Shown here one piece after another: positions 23,151 through 30,132 of a stretch of 30,132 bases of DNA. Below the pieces are notes generated by a model, which saw only the letters and a list, made by a program, of their open reading frames with translations, did no database searches and had not been told where the DNA came from. Every line of letters begins with the position of its first letter. Positions within the stretch are counted from its first letter, which is position 1. This stretch comes from Acidobacteriota bacterium (GTDB taxonomy: Bacteria > Acidobacteriota > UBA6911 > RPQK01 > JADFOI01): the NCBI GenBank assembly GCA_029942065.1, contig JAPYTY010000001.1:1-30132 (forward strand). The letters run 5' to 3'. A program made the position numbers and the translations under genes.

Positions 23151-25013
23151 TCACCCTTTCCTCAAGTCCAGGTAAACGTTCAGGATAGAAACAGCTGCGG
23201 GAGTGATGCCGGGTATTCTGGAGGCTTGGCCCAGGCTGTCGGGCTGAACCCGAAGCAGCCGCTCCACGACTTCCCGGGAAAGGCCCGGAACGTCTCCATA
23301 GTTGAAGCCTGATGAAATTCGCCTGCCTTCCAGCGATCGTAGTCGATCGGAATCGCGCAATTGCTGGAGGATGTAGCCTTCATACTTGATTTGAGTTTCG
23401 ACCACATGGCGCTCTTCGCTGTCCAGGGCCAGTCCCTGCCCCTCGAAAAAGCCGCCCAGATTCTCAATGCCGACCTCGGGCCTTTTCAGGATCTGGCTCA
23501 GGGAGGCCCCCAGTTTGACGCCGAATCGCTGGCGGAAGTCGGATGAAAATGGGTCAAATTTGTTTAAATGCTTTGTTTTCAATAAGTTACAAGCCTTATC
23601 GATTCGCAGCCATTTCTTTTGAAAGGCGCGATAGGTCCTTTCGGGGACCAATCCAACCTGGAAGCCATGGGGCATCAACCTCCGGTCCGCGTTGTCGATT
23701 CTGAGCAGGAGGCGGCATTCGGCTCGCGAGGTGAACATGCGATAGGGCTCATCGACCCCTTGAGTCACCAGATCATCGATCAGAATACCGATGTAGGATT
23801 CCGCTCGATTCAAAAGCAGCGGCTCTTTGTCCTGGGCCTTCAGGGCCGCATTGATGCCGGCCACCAGGCCCTGAGCGGCGGCCTCCTCGTAGCCTGTCGT
23901 GCCATTGATCTGGCCGGCTAGAAAGAGCCCTGCCACCTTTCGGACCTCCAGGCTGGCATGCAATTGAGTGGGTTGGACGAAATCGTATTCAACCGCATAA
24001 CCAGGCCGAATCACGACCGAGCCTTCAAGCCCCACGACGCGATCCAGCAGGGCGCGCTGCACGTCCATCGGCATGCTGGTAGAAAGCCCATTGACGTAGA
24101 TCGCGTTGGATTGCAGGCTTTCCGGTTCGAGAAAGAGCTGATGCCGCTCTCGATCGGGAAACTTGACGACCTTGTCCTCAATCGAGGGGCAATAACGAGG
24201 GCCGATCCCCAGAATTTCTCCTCCGTAAAGAGGGCTCCGGTGCAGATTACTCCGAATCACCTGGTGCGCTCCCGGGTTGGTGTGGGTAATCCAGCAAGAT
24301 ACTTGTTGGTGCTGGACCTCACGGCTACCGAAGGAAAAGAAGGTGGGAACTTCATCTCCGGGCTGAACTTCAAGGCCGGAGAAGTCAATCGAGCTCCGTT
24401 CCAGTCGCGGCGGGGTGCCTGTCTTCAGTCGGCCTACCTCCAGATTCAAATCCCGGATCGACTTCGCCATGGAGAGGGAGGCCTTTTCCCCTGATCTTCC
24501 CGCCATGAATTTGTGCTCACCCACATGACACAAGCCATTCAAAAACGTTCCCGTGGTCAGGATCAGGGTAGAACAGTCGATGCGTTGGCCGCTGGCTGTC
24601 TCGATAGCCACCAAGCGATCTTTTCGGCGCAAAATCGCCGCCACCTCCACTTCCTCCACCGTGAGATTGTCCTGTGCGGCCAGGAGCCTTTGCATCTCAA
24701 TGCGATAGAGTTCCTTGTCGCATTGGACCCGGGGCGCCTGAACGGCGGGGCCACGGCTGCGGTTCAGGAGGCGGAACTGGATGCCCGTTCGGTCGGCCAC
24801 CTGACCCATCACGCCCCCGAGAGCATCGATCTCCCTGACCAGGTGACCCTTGGCGATGCCGCCCACCGAAGGATTGCAGGACATCTGAGCAACCATGTTC
24901 CTGTTGAGGGTGAACAGTCCGGTCCTGGCGCCCAGGCGCGCCGCGGCTATTGCCGCCTCACAGCCGGCGTGCCCGCCGCCGATCACGATCACATCGTAGC
25001 GTCCCGCACCCAT
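23151..25013 (-). CDS. mnmG: tRNA uridine-34 modification enzyme MnmG (GidA)
   Basis: FAD-dependent partner of MnmE in wobble-uridine modification. The 620 residues are a normal length. The dinucleotide-binding N-terminus is DVIVIGGGHAGCEAAIAA (about 7-24); further family signatures are NPSVGGIAKGHLVREIDALGG, GRLKTGTPPRL, PRYCPSIEDKVVKF and AGQINGTTGYEEAAAQGLVAG. The C-terminal helical domain ends LRKG. It is divergent from selD and is transcribed toward the parS region. MnmE is about 4.3 kb away on the opposite strand. Confidence 0.97.
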   Translation of the reverse strand: MGAGRYDVIVIGGGHAGCEAAIAAARLGARTGLFTLNRNMVAQMSCNPSVGGIAKGHLVREIDALGGVMGQVADRTGIQFRLLNRSRGPAVQAPRVQCDKELYRIEMQRLLAAQDNLTVEEVEVAAILRRKDRLVAIETASGQRIDCSTLILTTGTFLNGLCHVGEHKFMAGRSGEKASLSMAKSIRDLNLEVGRLKTGTPPRLERSSIDFSGLEVQPGDEVPTFFSFGSREVQHQQVSCWITHTNPGAHQVIRSNLHRSPLYGGEILGIGPRYCPSIEDKVVKFPDRERHQLFLEPESLQSNAIYVNGLSTSMPMDVQRALLDRVVGLEGSVVIRPGYAVEYDFVQPTQLHASLEVRKVAGLFLAGQINGTTGYEEAAAQGLVAGINAALKAQDKEPLLLNRAESYIGILIDDLVTQGVDEPYRMFTSRAECRLLLRIDNADRRLMPHGFQVGLVPERTYRAFQKKWLRIDKACNLLKTKHLNKFDPFSSDFRQRFGVKLGASLSQILKRPEVGIENLGGFFEGQGLALDSEERHVVETQIKYEGYILQQLRDSDRLRSLEGRRISSGFNYGDVPGLSREVVERLLRVQPDSLGQASRIPGITPAAVSILNVYLDLRKG

Positions 25014-25093
25014 GAGAGAGAATTATAAACCAACCTGACCCTGACCACTGACTCGGATTTCGCAAAAATTGTCTATTGGGGCGGCGCCTGGCT

Positions 25094-25126
25094 GAAAATC
25101 CGAAACCCGAAGTCCCAGATCCGAAA
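25094..25126. repeat. mnmG-flanking inverted repeat, left-hand partner at 23081
   Basis: Begins GAAAATCCGAAACCCGAAGT and continues CCCAGATCCGAAA. It matches the reverse complement of 23081-23113 at 28 of 33 positions. It lies 80 bases upstream of the mnmG start. Confidence 0.6.
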
Positions 25127-25215
25127 CAAAGCCAAGATCGCCAGCTCGAAACGAGAGAGGGCTTGCCCCTCCGTGAAACCTGAAACGAACTGGCCGCAGG
25201 CCAGTGCTCATGCGT

Positions 25216-25221
25216 TATAAT
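25216..25221 (+). promoter_or_regulatory. -10 element of selD
   Basis: A perfect TATAAT ends six bases before the ATG at 25228. Transcription would begin at or near the start codon, so the selD mRNA is probably leaderless or nearly so. No good -35 is visible; TGGCCG at 25191-25196 is the nearest candidate. Confidence 0.45.
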
Positions 25222-25227
25222 GGGCGG

Positions 25228-26274
25228 ATGATTTTCCGCAAGAAGAAACGTTTGACCGAGATGGTGGACTGCGCCGGCTGAGCGTCCAAGCTGGCACCGG
25301 AGGTGCTGGCGAAGGCCCTGTCGGGGTTGCAGGTTTATGAGGATCCCAATGTGTTGATCGGTTTCGACCGAGCGGACGATGGAGGAGTTTACCGCTTGGA
25401 TGACCAGCGCGCCTTGGTGCAGACGGTCGACTTTTTTACGCCCATCGTGGATGACCCCTTTATCTACGGTCAGATCACGGCAGCCAACTCCTTGAGTGAC
25501 ATTTACGCGATGGGAGGAACCCCTCGATTTGCGCTCTCGATCGTTGGTTTTCCGGACCAGCACCTGGGCGAGGAGGTGCTGCACGAGATCTTGCGTGGCG
25601 GCACCGAAAAAATGAATGAAGCCCAGGTGCCTGTTATCGGGGGACATTCCGTCCAGGACAAGGAGATCAAGTTTGGCTACTGCGTGACGGGATTGGTCGA
25701 CCCCGCCCGCATCTACAGCAATACCGGAGTCCGGGCTGGTGATGCCCTGCTCCTGACCAAGCCGTTGGGTACGGGAATTATCGCCACCGGCATCAAGTTC
25801 GACAAGGCCCCTGCTGCTGTTTCAGCCACCGCTATTGACTGGATGTCCCAGCTCAACGCCCCCGCCCTGGAGCAATTGCAGAAATTTCCGGTCCATTCCG
25901 TGACCGACGTGACCGGGTTTGGACTTCTGGGTCACGCCTGGGAGATGGCCACCGCCAGTGGAGTGACGCTGGTCTTTCAGGCGGCCGACATCCCCGTCAT
26001 GGAAGGGGCGGAAGAGCTGGCGAGGCAGGGGATGCTCCCTGGAGGCATCGAATCCAATCGCCGCTATGTGGGCTCGGGCGTCGCCTGGAATAGCGCCACC
26101 GAATTTCACCAACAGATCATGCTTGACCCCCAGACCTCGGGAGGGCTTTTGATCAGCCTGCCCGAGAAAGAAGCCGAAGGCCTGTCAGCTCAACTGGAAG
26201 CAAGGGGGTTGCTGGGCCAGCGAATCGGCACCGTTGTCAGCCTGCAGGATACTCATATCCAGGTGACCTCGTGA
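25228..26274 (+). CDS. selD: Selenophosphate synthetase, itself a selenoprotein (UGA at codon 18)
   Basis: Makes selenophosphate from selenide and ATP for selenocysteine synthesis. The frame begins MIFRKKKRLTEMVDCAG, then an in-frame TGA at 25279-25281, then ASKLAPEVLAKALSGLQVY. This is the SelD active-site loop, where Sec or Cys is normal; Lys21 follows as expected. The rest has the PurM-like features VQTVDFFTPIVDDPFIYGQI, AANSLSDIYAMGGTP, GGHSVQD and VTDVTGFGLLGHAWEM. Reading through the TGA gives 348 residues, the usual size; starting after it removes the catalytic residue. tRNA-Sec in this window and a hairpin just after the UGA support recoding. ATG 25261 is an alternative start. selA and selB are not in the window. 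Confidence 0.95.
25282..25309 (+). promoter_or_regulatory. Putative bacterial SECIS hairpin in selD
   Basis: Just after the UGA, GCACC (25294-25298) pairs with GGTGC (25302-25306) around a GGA loop, and CCA (25286-25288) could close the base with TGG (25307-25309), leaving a bulge. The loop starts about 17 bases after the UGA, a suitable distance for SelB-dependent recoding. The exact fold is not verified. Confidence 0.5.
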
Positions 26275-26314
26275 TTCATCGTGCTGGATACGGCTGAAGG
26301 ATTCAGCGAGGCCT

Positions 26315-26578
26315 TTATTTGGGGGCGATCTTGAGCGACTTCAAAAACTTTTCGTCTTGAGTCGTCAACTCAAGCTGGATCGCGGGAAGCTGTTTTGGGG
26401 CCGAGGAAGTTTCGTCTCGGGAATTGAAGCCGATGGTGGCCTCAATGATCAAAAAGACATCGTAACCGACATCGCGGATTGCCTCGATGGCCGCGTTTAT
26501 CCGGGGCGAGTCCGTAAGAGAATCGTTGATGGCGGCTTCCAGTTTCTTGCGGTGCTCCTTGAGCTCTTGACCCTCCAT
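26315..26578 (-). CDS. Small hypothetical protein, charged and helical
   Basis: An 87-residue protein that I cannot assign to a named family. The first half is a charged amphipathic helix (ELKEHRKKLEAAINDSLTDS) followed by SPRINAAIEAIRDVGYDVFLIIEATIGFN, which looks like a real folded segment; the C-terminus LTTQDEKFLKSLKIAPK is polar. No signal peptide or membrane helix is evident. AAGGA lies about 10 bases upstream of the ATG, with a wider AG-rich stretch, supporting real translation. It lies between selD (convergent) and the mutase gene (divergent). I have a sense of similar small proteins in Acidobacteriota but cannot confirm it. Confidence 0.6.
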   Translation of the reverse strand: MEGQELKEHRKKLEAAINDSLTDSPRINAAIEAIRDVGYDVFLIIEATIGFNSRDETSSAPKQLPAIQLELTTQDEKFLKSLKIAPK

Positions 26579-26656
26579 TTGAAATGGATCCTTCTCCTCT
26601 GCTAATATCCGAAACCACTCTTAAAATCATGATACCAAACTCCAACCTGATGTAAA

Positions 26657-28261
26657 GTGGAAATCAGCCACCCAGCAGCAGCCCCCGGGCGCAACACAAA
26701 AGGCCCGGCCAAGAAAATAGTTTATCGCCCGATCGACGCCGCATCCGTGGATTACCAGGCCGATCTGGGAGATCCTGGGCAGTATCCCTTTGCCCGCGGA
26801 CCCTATCCGGAAATGTACCGCTCCCGGCTTTGGACGATGAGGCAATACGCCGGATACGCGACTGCCAGGGAGTCGAACCAACGCTATCGCTACCTGCTCT
26901 CCCAGGGAACGACGGGCCTTTCCGTAGCCTTTGACCTTCCGACTCAACTGGGCTTGGACTCGGACCATCCGCTGGCCGCCGGGGAGGTGGGAAAGGTGGG
27001 GGTGGCCATCGACAGCCTGGAAGACATGGAACAGTTGTTCGAAGGCATTCCATTGGCCGATGTTTCGACCTCCATGACGATCAATGCCCCTGCCTGCATC
27101 CTCCTTGCGATGTACCTGGTGGTGGCCACGAGGCAGGGTGTGCCAGGGAAGGAACTCCGGGGAACGGTGCAAAACGACATCCTCAAGGAATACATCGCTC
27201 GAGGGACTTACATCTACCCTCCCCGGCCGTCCTTGCGAATCGCCACCGACATGATCGCTTTTTGCAGCAAGGAGGTTCCCCGCTGGAATGCCATTTCCAT
27301 CAGCGGCTACCATATTCGCGAAGCCGGCTGTAGTGCGGTCCAGGAAATAGCCTTCACTCTGGCCAATGGCGAGACCTACGTCAGGGCTGCCACCGAGGCA
27401 GGCCTGAAGATAGATGAGTTCGCCTCGGGCCTTTCCTTTTTCTTCAGCAGTTACAATGATGTCTTCGTGGAGGTAGCCAAGTTCAGAGCAGCCCGTCGCC
27501 TATGGGCGCGATTGATGCGCGATCGACTGGGCGCACGCAAACCCGGGTCCTGGAGGCTGCGCTTTCACGCGCAAACGGCCGGCGTGACGCTCAGCGCCAG
27601 GAACCCTGAAAATAACATCGTGAGGGTGGCCCTGCAGGCGCTTGCCGCTGTGCTCGGCGGCGCCCAATCGCTGCACACCAATGGCCAGGATGAGGCCCTT
27701 GGTTTGCCCACCGAGCAGTCGGCGGCACTGGCCTTGAGGACCCAGCAAATCCTGGCCTATGAGAGCGGCGTTGCAGAGGTCGCCGATCCTTTGGGGGGAA
27801 GCTGGTATGTCGAGAGGCTGACTCAGCAACTGGAAGAAGAAGCCGAGGCTTATTTGGAGAAAATCCGGTCTCTGGGGGGAATGCTTCAGGCCATTGAAAA
27901 GGGCTTTGTCCAGCGCGAGATCCAGGACGCCGCTTACGAGGAACTGAAGCGCCAGGAGTCAGGCGAGCAGGTGGTGGTTGGAGTGGACCGCTTTGAGAGT
28001 GAAGAAAGCGTCCCGATAGAAGTCCTTCGGGTGGAACCGGAAATCGAACAGAAGCAAGTGGGCGCACTTGAATCCTTGCGCCGCCGCCGCAACGACGACC
28101 AGGTAAGCAAGGCCCTGGATGAGATCCGACGTGTGGCGGGGTCTCGTGAAAACCTGATGCCTGGGCTCATCGAGGCGGTTCAATCGCAGGCTACGGTTGG
28201 GGAAATGGCCGACGCCATGAGAGACGTTTTTGGAGAGCACAGGGAAAGGGTTGTCATCTAG
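26657..28261 (+). CDS. Methylmalonyl-CoA mutase catalytic (large) subunit, no B12-binding domain
   Basis: Adenosylcobalamin-dependent acyl-CoA mutase, catalytic TIM-barrel chain only (534 residues against about 720 for single-chain enzymes). Tyr64 in RQYAGYAT, Arg182 in EYIARGTY and His219 in SISGYHIREAG correspond by spacing to Tyr89, Arg207 and His244 of the Propionibacterium enzyme. Isobutyryl-CoA mutases carry Phe and Gln at the first two, so methylmalonyl/succinyl-CoA is the likely substrate. HTNGQDEALGLPTEQSAALA and NPENNIVRVA are family-typical. The cobalamin-binding subunit must be encoded elsewhere. The GTG start at 26657 follows an in-frame TGA at 26648-26650, and no ATG lies near. 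TAAAAT at 26622-26627 is a possible -10. Confidence 0.92.
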   Translation: MEISHPAAAPGRNTKGPAKKIVYRPIDAASVDYQADLGDPGQYPFARGPYPEMYRSRLWTMRQYAGYATARESNQRYRYLLSQGTTGLSVAFDLPTQLGLDSDHPLAAGEVGKVGVAIDSLEDMEQLFEGIPLADVSTSMTINAPACILLAMYLVVATRQGVPGKELRGTVQNDILKEYIARGTYIYPPRPSLRIATDMIAFCSKEVPRWNAISISGYHIREAGCSAVQEIAFTLANGETYVRAATEAGLKIDEFASGLSFFFSSYNDVFVEVAKFRAARRLWARLMRDRLGARKPGSWRLRFHAQTAGVTLSARNPENNIVRVALQALAAVLGGAQSLHTNGQDEALGLPTEQSAALALRTQQILAYESGVAEVADPLGGSWYVERLTQQLEEEAEAYLEKIRSLGGMLQAIEKGFVQREIQDAAYEELKRQESGEQVVVGVDRFESEESVPIEVLRVEPEIEQKQVGALESLRRRRNDDQVSKALDEIRRVAGSRENLMPGLIEAVQSQATVGEMADAMRDVFGEHRERVVI

Positions 28262-28317
28262 GCACCTCGCTTCGCGAATTCGACGTCGCCGCGCCTGCCA
28301 CAAACGCCACTGCATTA

Positions 28318-29541
28318 ATGGAACGAGGCACCAAGAGAATGCTGAGTTACGAAGAGGCGCTTGAGAAGCTTCTGGGCCATATCCCGGAACCAAAGCCTGC
28401 CCGCGTGCCCCTGCGAGAGGCCTTGGGGCGAGTGCTGGCAGCTCCTGTGCTGGCCGATTCCGACCTTCCGCCCTTCAAGAAATCCTTCGTCGACGGGTTT
28501 GCCGTCCGCAGTCAGGATGTCGGCCAGGCTCCGGTCAAGCTGGAAATTGTTGGGATCGTTGCTGCGGGAGACCTGGAACAGCCTCGCCTTGAAAGCGGCC
28601 AGGCCGTTCAAATCATGACCGGCGCCCCCCTTCCCGCAGAGGCCGATGCGGTGCAAATGGTGGAGAAGACCCATCGGGTGAGTGAATCGGAGGTAGAACT
28701 TCTGGAGCCGGTCGGACCCGCCGATAACGTAGCAGCCCGGGGAAGCGAAGTGCAGGAGGGAGAGACGGTCCTGTCTCGAGGGAGGGTCGTCGGGGCGGCG
28801 GAGGCAGGCGTGCTGGCAACTTTTGGCCAGGCGGAAGTCGAGATTTTTGCGGCCCCTCGGGTTGCCGTGATTCCCACCGGCGACGAACTGGTGGCAGTGG
28901 ACCAAAAACCAGCCTTCGGCCAGATCCGAAATTCCAACGCCTATACCCTATGGGCTCAATGCCGGCGCCTGGGGTTGGATGCGAGAGTTCTGCCGCCGGT
29001 TCCCGATGAGCCCGATCAGGTGCGCCGAAGTATCCAGGAGGGATTGAGGTGCGATCTGGCGATTTTCACCGGCGGCGTTTCGATGGGCGAGTACGACTAT
29101 GTCCCTCGGGTGCTGGCCGAGGAGGATGTCACCATTTTTTTTCATAAGGCGGCCATCAAGCCCGGCAAGCCGATCCTGGTGGGCAAAAAAGGAGACCATG
29201 TGATCTTTGGGCTACCTGGAAATCCAGTCTCGGCCTTTGTCACTTTCGAGTTGTTCGTGCGGCCCGCAGTTCGCCGGTGGATGGGCTTCCAAAGACACTC
29301 TTTACGGAAGGTTTCCGGAGAACTTGTCGCCCCCGCCAAGCAAAAACCCGGGCGAAAGTTCTTCAAGCAGGCGAGGACTGATTGGGTGGAGGGTCGGTTC
29401 CAGGTTCGGCCCATCGAAACCCAGGGTTCGTCCGACCTGGTGGCCTTTTCTTCGGCCAACTCCCTATTGATCCTGGAGGCGGATGTGGCCCACTTGAAAG
29501 CGGGCCAGAAAGTTGAGGTTCTTTTGTTAAACGATGAATAA
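28318..29541 (+). CDS. moeA: Molybdopterin molybdenumtransferase MoeA
   Basis: Inserts molybdate into adenylylated molybdopterin to form molybdenum cofactor. The 407 residues show the N-terminal SFVDGFAVRSQD with Asp59, VQIMTGAPLPAEADAVQMVE, then the MoCF domain with IPTGDELV (185-192), GQIRNSNAYTL, FTGGVSMGEYDYVP, AIKPGKPILVGKK and GLPGNPVSAFVTFELFVRP, and a C-terminal beta domain. ATG 28318 has no ribosome binding site; ATG 28339 (MLSYEEALEKLL), with GAGG upstream, aligns better with other MoeA N-termini and may be the true start. It overlaps moaC by 8 bases. Confidence 0.94.
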   Translation: MERGTKRMLSYEEALEKLLGHIPEPKPARVPLREALGRVLAAPVLADSDLPPFKKSFVDGFAVRSQDVGQAPVKLEIVGIVAAGDLEQPRLESGQAVQIMTGAPLPAEADAVQMVEKTHRVSESEVELLEPVGPADNVAARGSEVQEGETVLSRGRVVGAAEAGVLATFGQAEVEIFAAPRVAVIPTGDELVAVDQKPAFGQIRNSNAYTLWAQCRRLGLDARVLPPVPDEPDQVRRSIQEGLRCDLAIFTGGVSMGEYDYVPRVLAEEDVTIFFHKAAIKPGKPILVGKKGDHVIFGLPGNPVSAFVTFELFVRPAVRRWMGFQRHSLRKVSGELVAPAKQKPGRKFFKQARTDWVEGRFQVRPIETQGSSDLVAFSSANSLLILEADVAHLKAGQKVEVLLLNDE

Positions 29542-29995
29542 GAAATTGACTCACTTGGATGCGCAGGGCTCGGCCAAAATGGTCGATATCGGGGAGAAGC
29601 AGGTGGTCCGGAGGACCGCTCGCGCCGAAGGCAGCGTTCGACTCTCGCCCGGGACCGCCAATGTAATTCTTGCGGCGGGCCTACCCAAAGGGAACCCATT
29701 TGAAGTCGCCCGCCTGGCGGGGATACAGGCGGCCAAGCAAACCAGTTGCCTCATCCCCCTTTGCCATGACTTGAACCTTGATTTTGTCGATGTCCAGATC
29801 GAACTGGCGGAAGACGAGTTGTTGATTCGCAGCCAGGTTGCCTGCCGCTGGGCTACCGGCGTGGAGATGGAAGCCCTGACGGCAGTTTCTGTGGCAGCTT
29901 TGACCCTCTACGATATGTGCAAAGCGGCGGATAAGGAGATGGCCATCACCCAGATTCGATTGGTGGAAAAGACCAAGGAGCAGGCTGAGCCCTGA
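29534..29995 (+). CDS. moaC: Cyclic pyranopterin monophosphate synthase MoaC
   Basis: Second enzyme of molybdenum cofactor synthesis, acting after MoaA. The 153 residues start LTHLDAQGSAKMVDIGEKQ. Lys52, His78, Asp127 and Lys130 align with the E. coli active-site residues Lys51, His77, Asp128 and Lys131. Two local differences stand out: PLCHP reads PLCHD (Asp79), and CR-x4-KTGVEME is shortened by two residues to CRWATGVEME, losing the basic residue before TGVEME. YDMCKAADKEM is intact. It overlaps moeA, so the two form an operon; moaA, moaB and moaD/E may lie beyond the right edge. Confidence 0.93.
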   Translation: MNKKLTHLDAQGSAKMVDIGEKQVVRRTARAEGSVRLSPGTANVILAAGLPKGNPFEVARLAGIQAAKQTSCLIPLCHDLNLDFVDVQIELAEDELLIRSQVACRWATGVEMEALTAVSVAALTLYDMCKAADKEMAITQIRLVEKTKEQAEP

Positions 29996-29998
29996 GCG

Positions 29999-30014
29999 CA
30001 GAGACGCAGAGAAG
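29999..30014. repeat. Dispersed CTCTGTG-type repeat (copy 2, inverted)
   Basis: CGCAGAGACGCAGAGA starts four bases after the moaC stop and is the inverted relative of 4868-4904. Confidence 0.45.
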
Positions 30015-30026
30015 ACTGGCCCAGGG

Positions 30027-30079
30027 CGTGCCGCCCTGCGCCAGGTTCTGTCGCTCCTTCGGGGCGCACTGAGTGCGCC
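30027..30079. repeat. Two hairpins downstream of moaC
   Basis: AGGGCG-TGC-CGCCCT (from about 30027) and the near-perfect palindrome GGCGCACT-G-AGTGCGCC (30063-30079). No T-tract follows either. They may mark the 3' end of the moeA-moaC transcript or belong to intergenic repeats; the window ends too soon to tell. I see no gene in 29996-30132. Confidence 0.5.
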
Positions 30080-30132
30080 AACCGCAAGGACGGTGATGTC
30101 AAGGAGGGCTCGCCCCAGCCCAGGCCGCCCCC

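Overview
This window looks like chromosomal DNA from an Acidobacteriota bacterium. The best taxonomic clue is the secreted VWA protein at 3232-4689, whose N-terminus (VEVNLATLRFTV, then EDFRVFEGG) is typical of the VWFA-related acidobacterial family. Moderately high GC, a decayed acidobacterial-type secreted protein and dispersed REP-like hairpins fit. I cannot name a class. Most of the window is housekeeping sequence with origin-proximal character, with several unusual accessory pieces.

Layout. (1) 1-3235, plus strand: translation and folate genes, rpmE (cut by the left edge)-prfA-prmC-HIT protein-folE, running by an ATGA overlap into the VWA protein gene. (2) 4905-6434, minus: a DUF374 acyltransferase and an arogenate/prephenate dehydrogenase (tyrA). 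(3) 6464-8751, plus: a CBM9-like protein, rnhB and pcm, tightly coupled. (4) 8752-9835: no intact gene; it holds a broken secreted-protein gene on the minus strand. (5) 9836-14644: tRNA-Ser(GCT), a 1441-residue four-domain lipid enzyme on the minus strand (fatty acyl reductase, AMP-ligase, ACP, PlsC acyltransferase: the architecture of myxobacterial ElbD), and tRNA-Sec. (6) 14962-16385: pheA and a thioredoxin-like protein. (7) 16467-20719, plus: rpmH-rnpA-yidD-yidC-khpB-mnmE. (8) 20841-25013, minus: parB, parA, a 641-bp palindrome-rich stretch with a perfect parS site, and mnmG; rsmG, usual between mnmG and parA, is absent. (9) 25228-26274: selD with an in-frame UGA at codon 18, read as selenocysteine. 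(10) 26315-29995: a small hypothetical gene, a methylmalonyl-CoA mutase catalytic subunit without its B12 domain, and moeA-moaC.

How the parts relate. tRNA-Sec and SelD are two components of a selenocysteine system and SelD is itself a selenoprotein; selA and selB must lie elsewhere. MoeA and MoaC make molybdenum cofactor, which often serves Sec-containing oxidoreductases such as formate dehydrogenase, so the link is plausible but not shown here. TyrA and PheA cover the two branches of aromatic amino acid synthesis. ParA, ParB and parS form a chromosome-segregation module.

The best candidate for unusual biology is the ElbD-like enzyme. Acidobacteria are known to make ether-bound membrane-spanning lipids, and ElbD is implicated in bacterial ether lipid formation. 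In this copy the adenylation domain has lost the usual Gly/Thr-rich A3 loop and the A10 lysine, so it may not activate fatty acids in the ordinary way.
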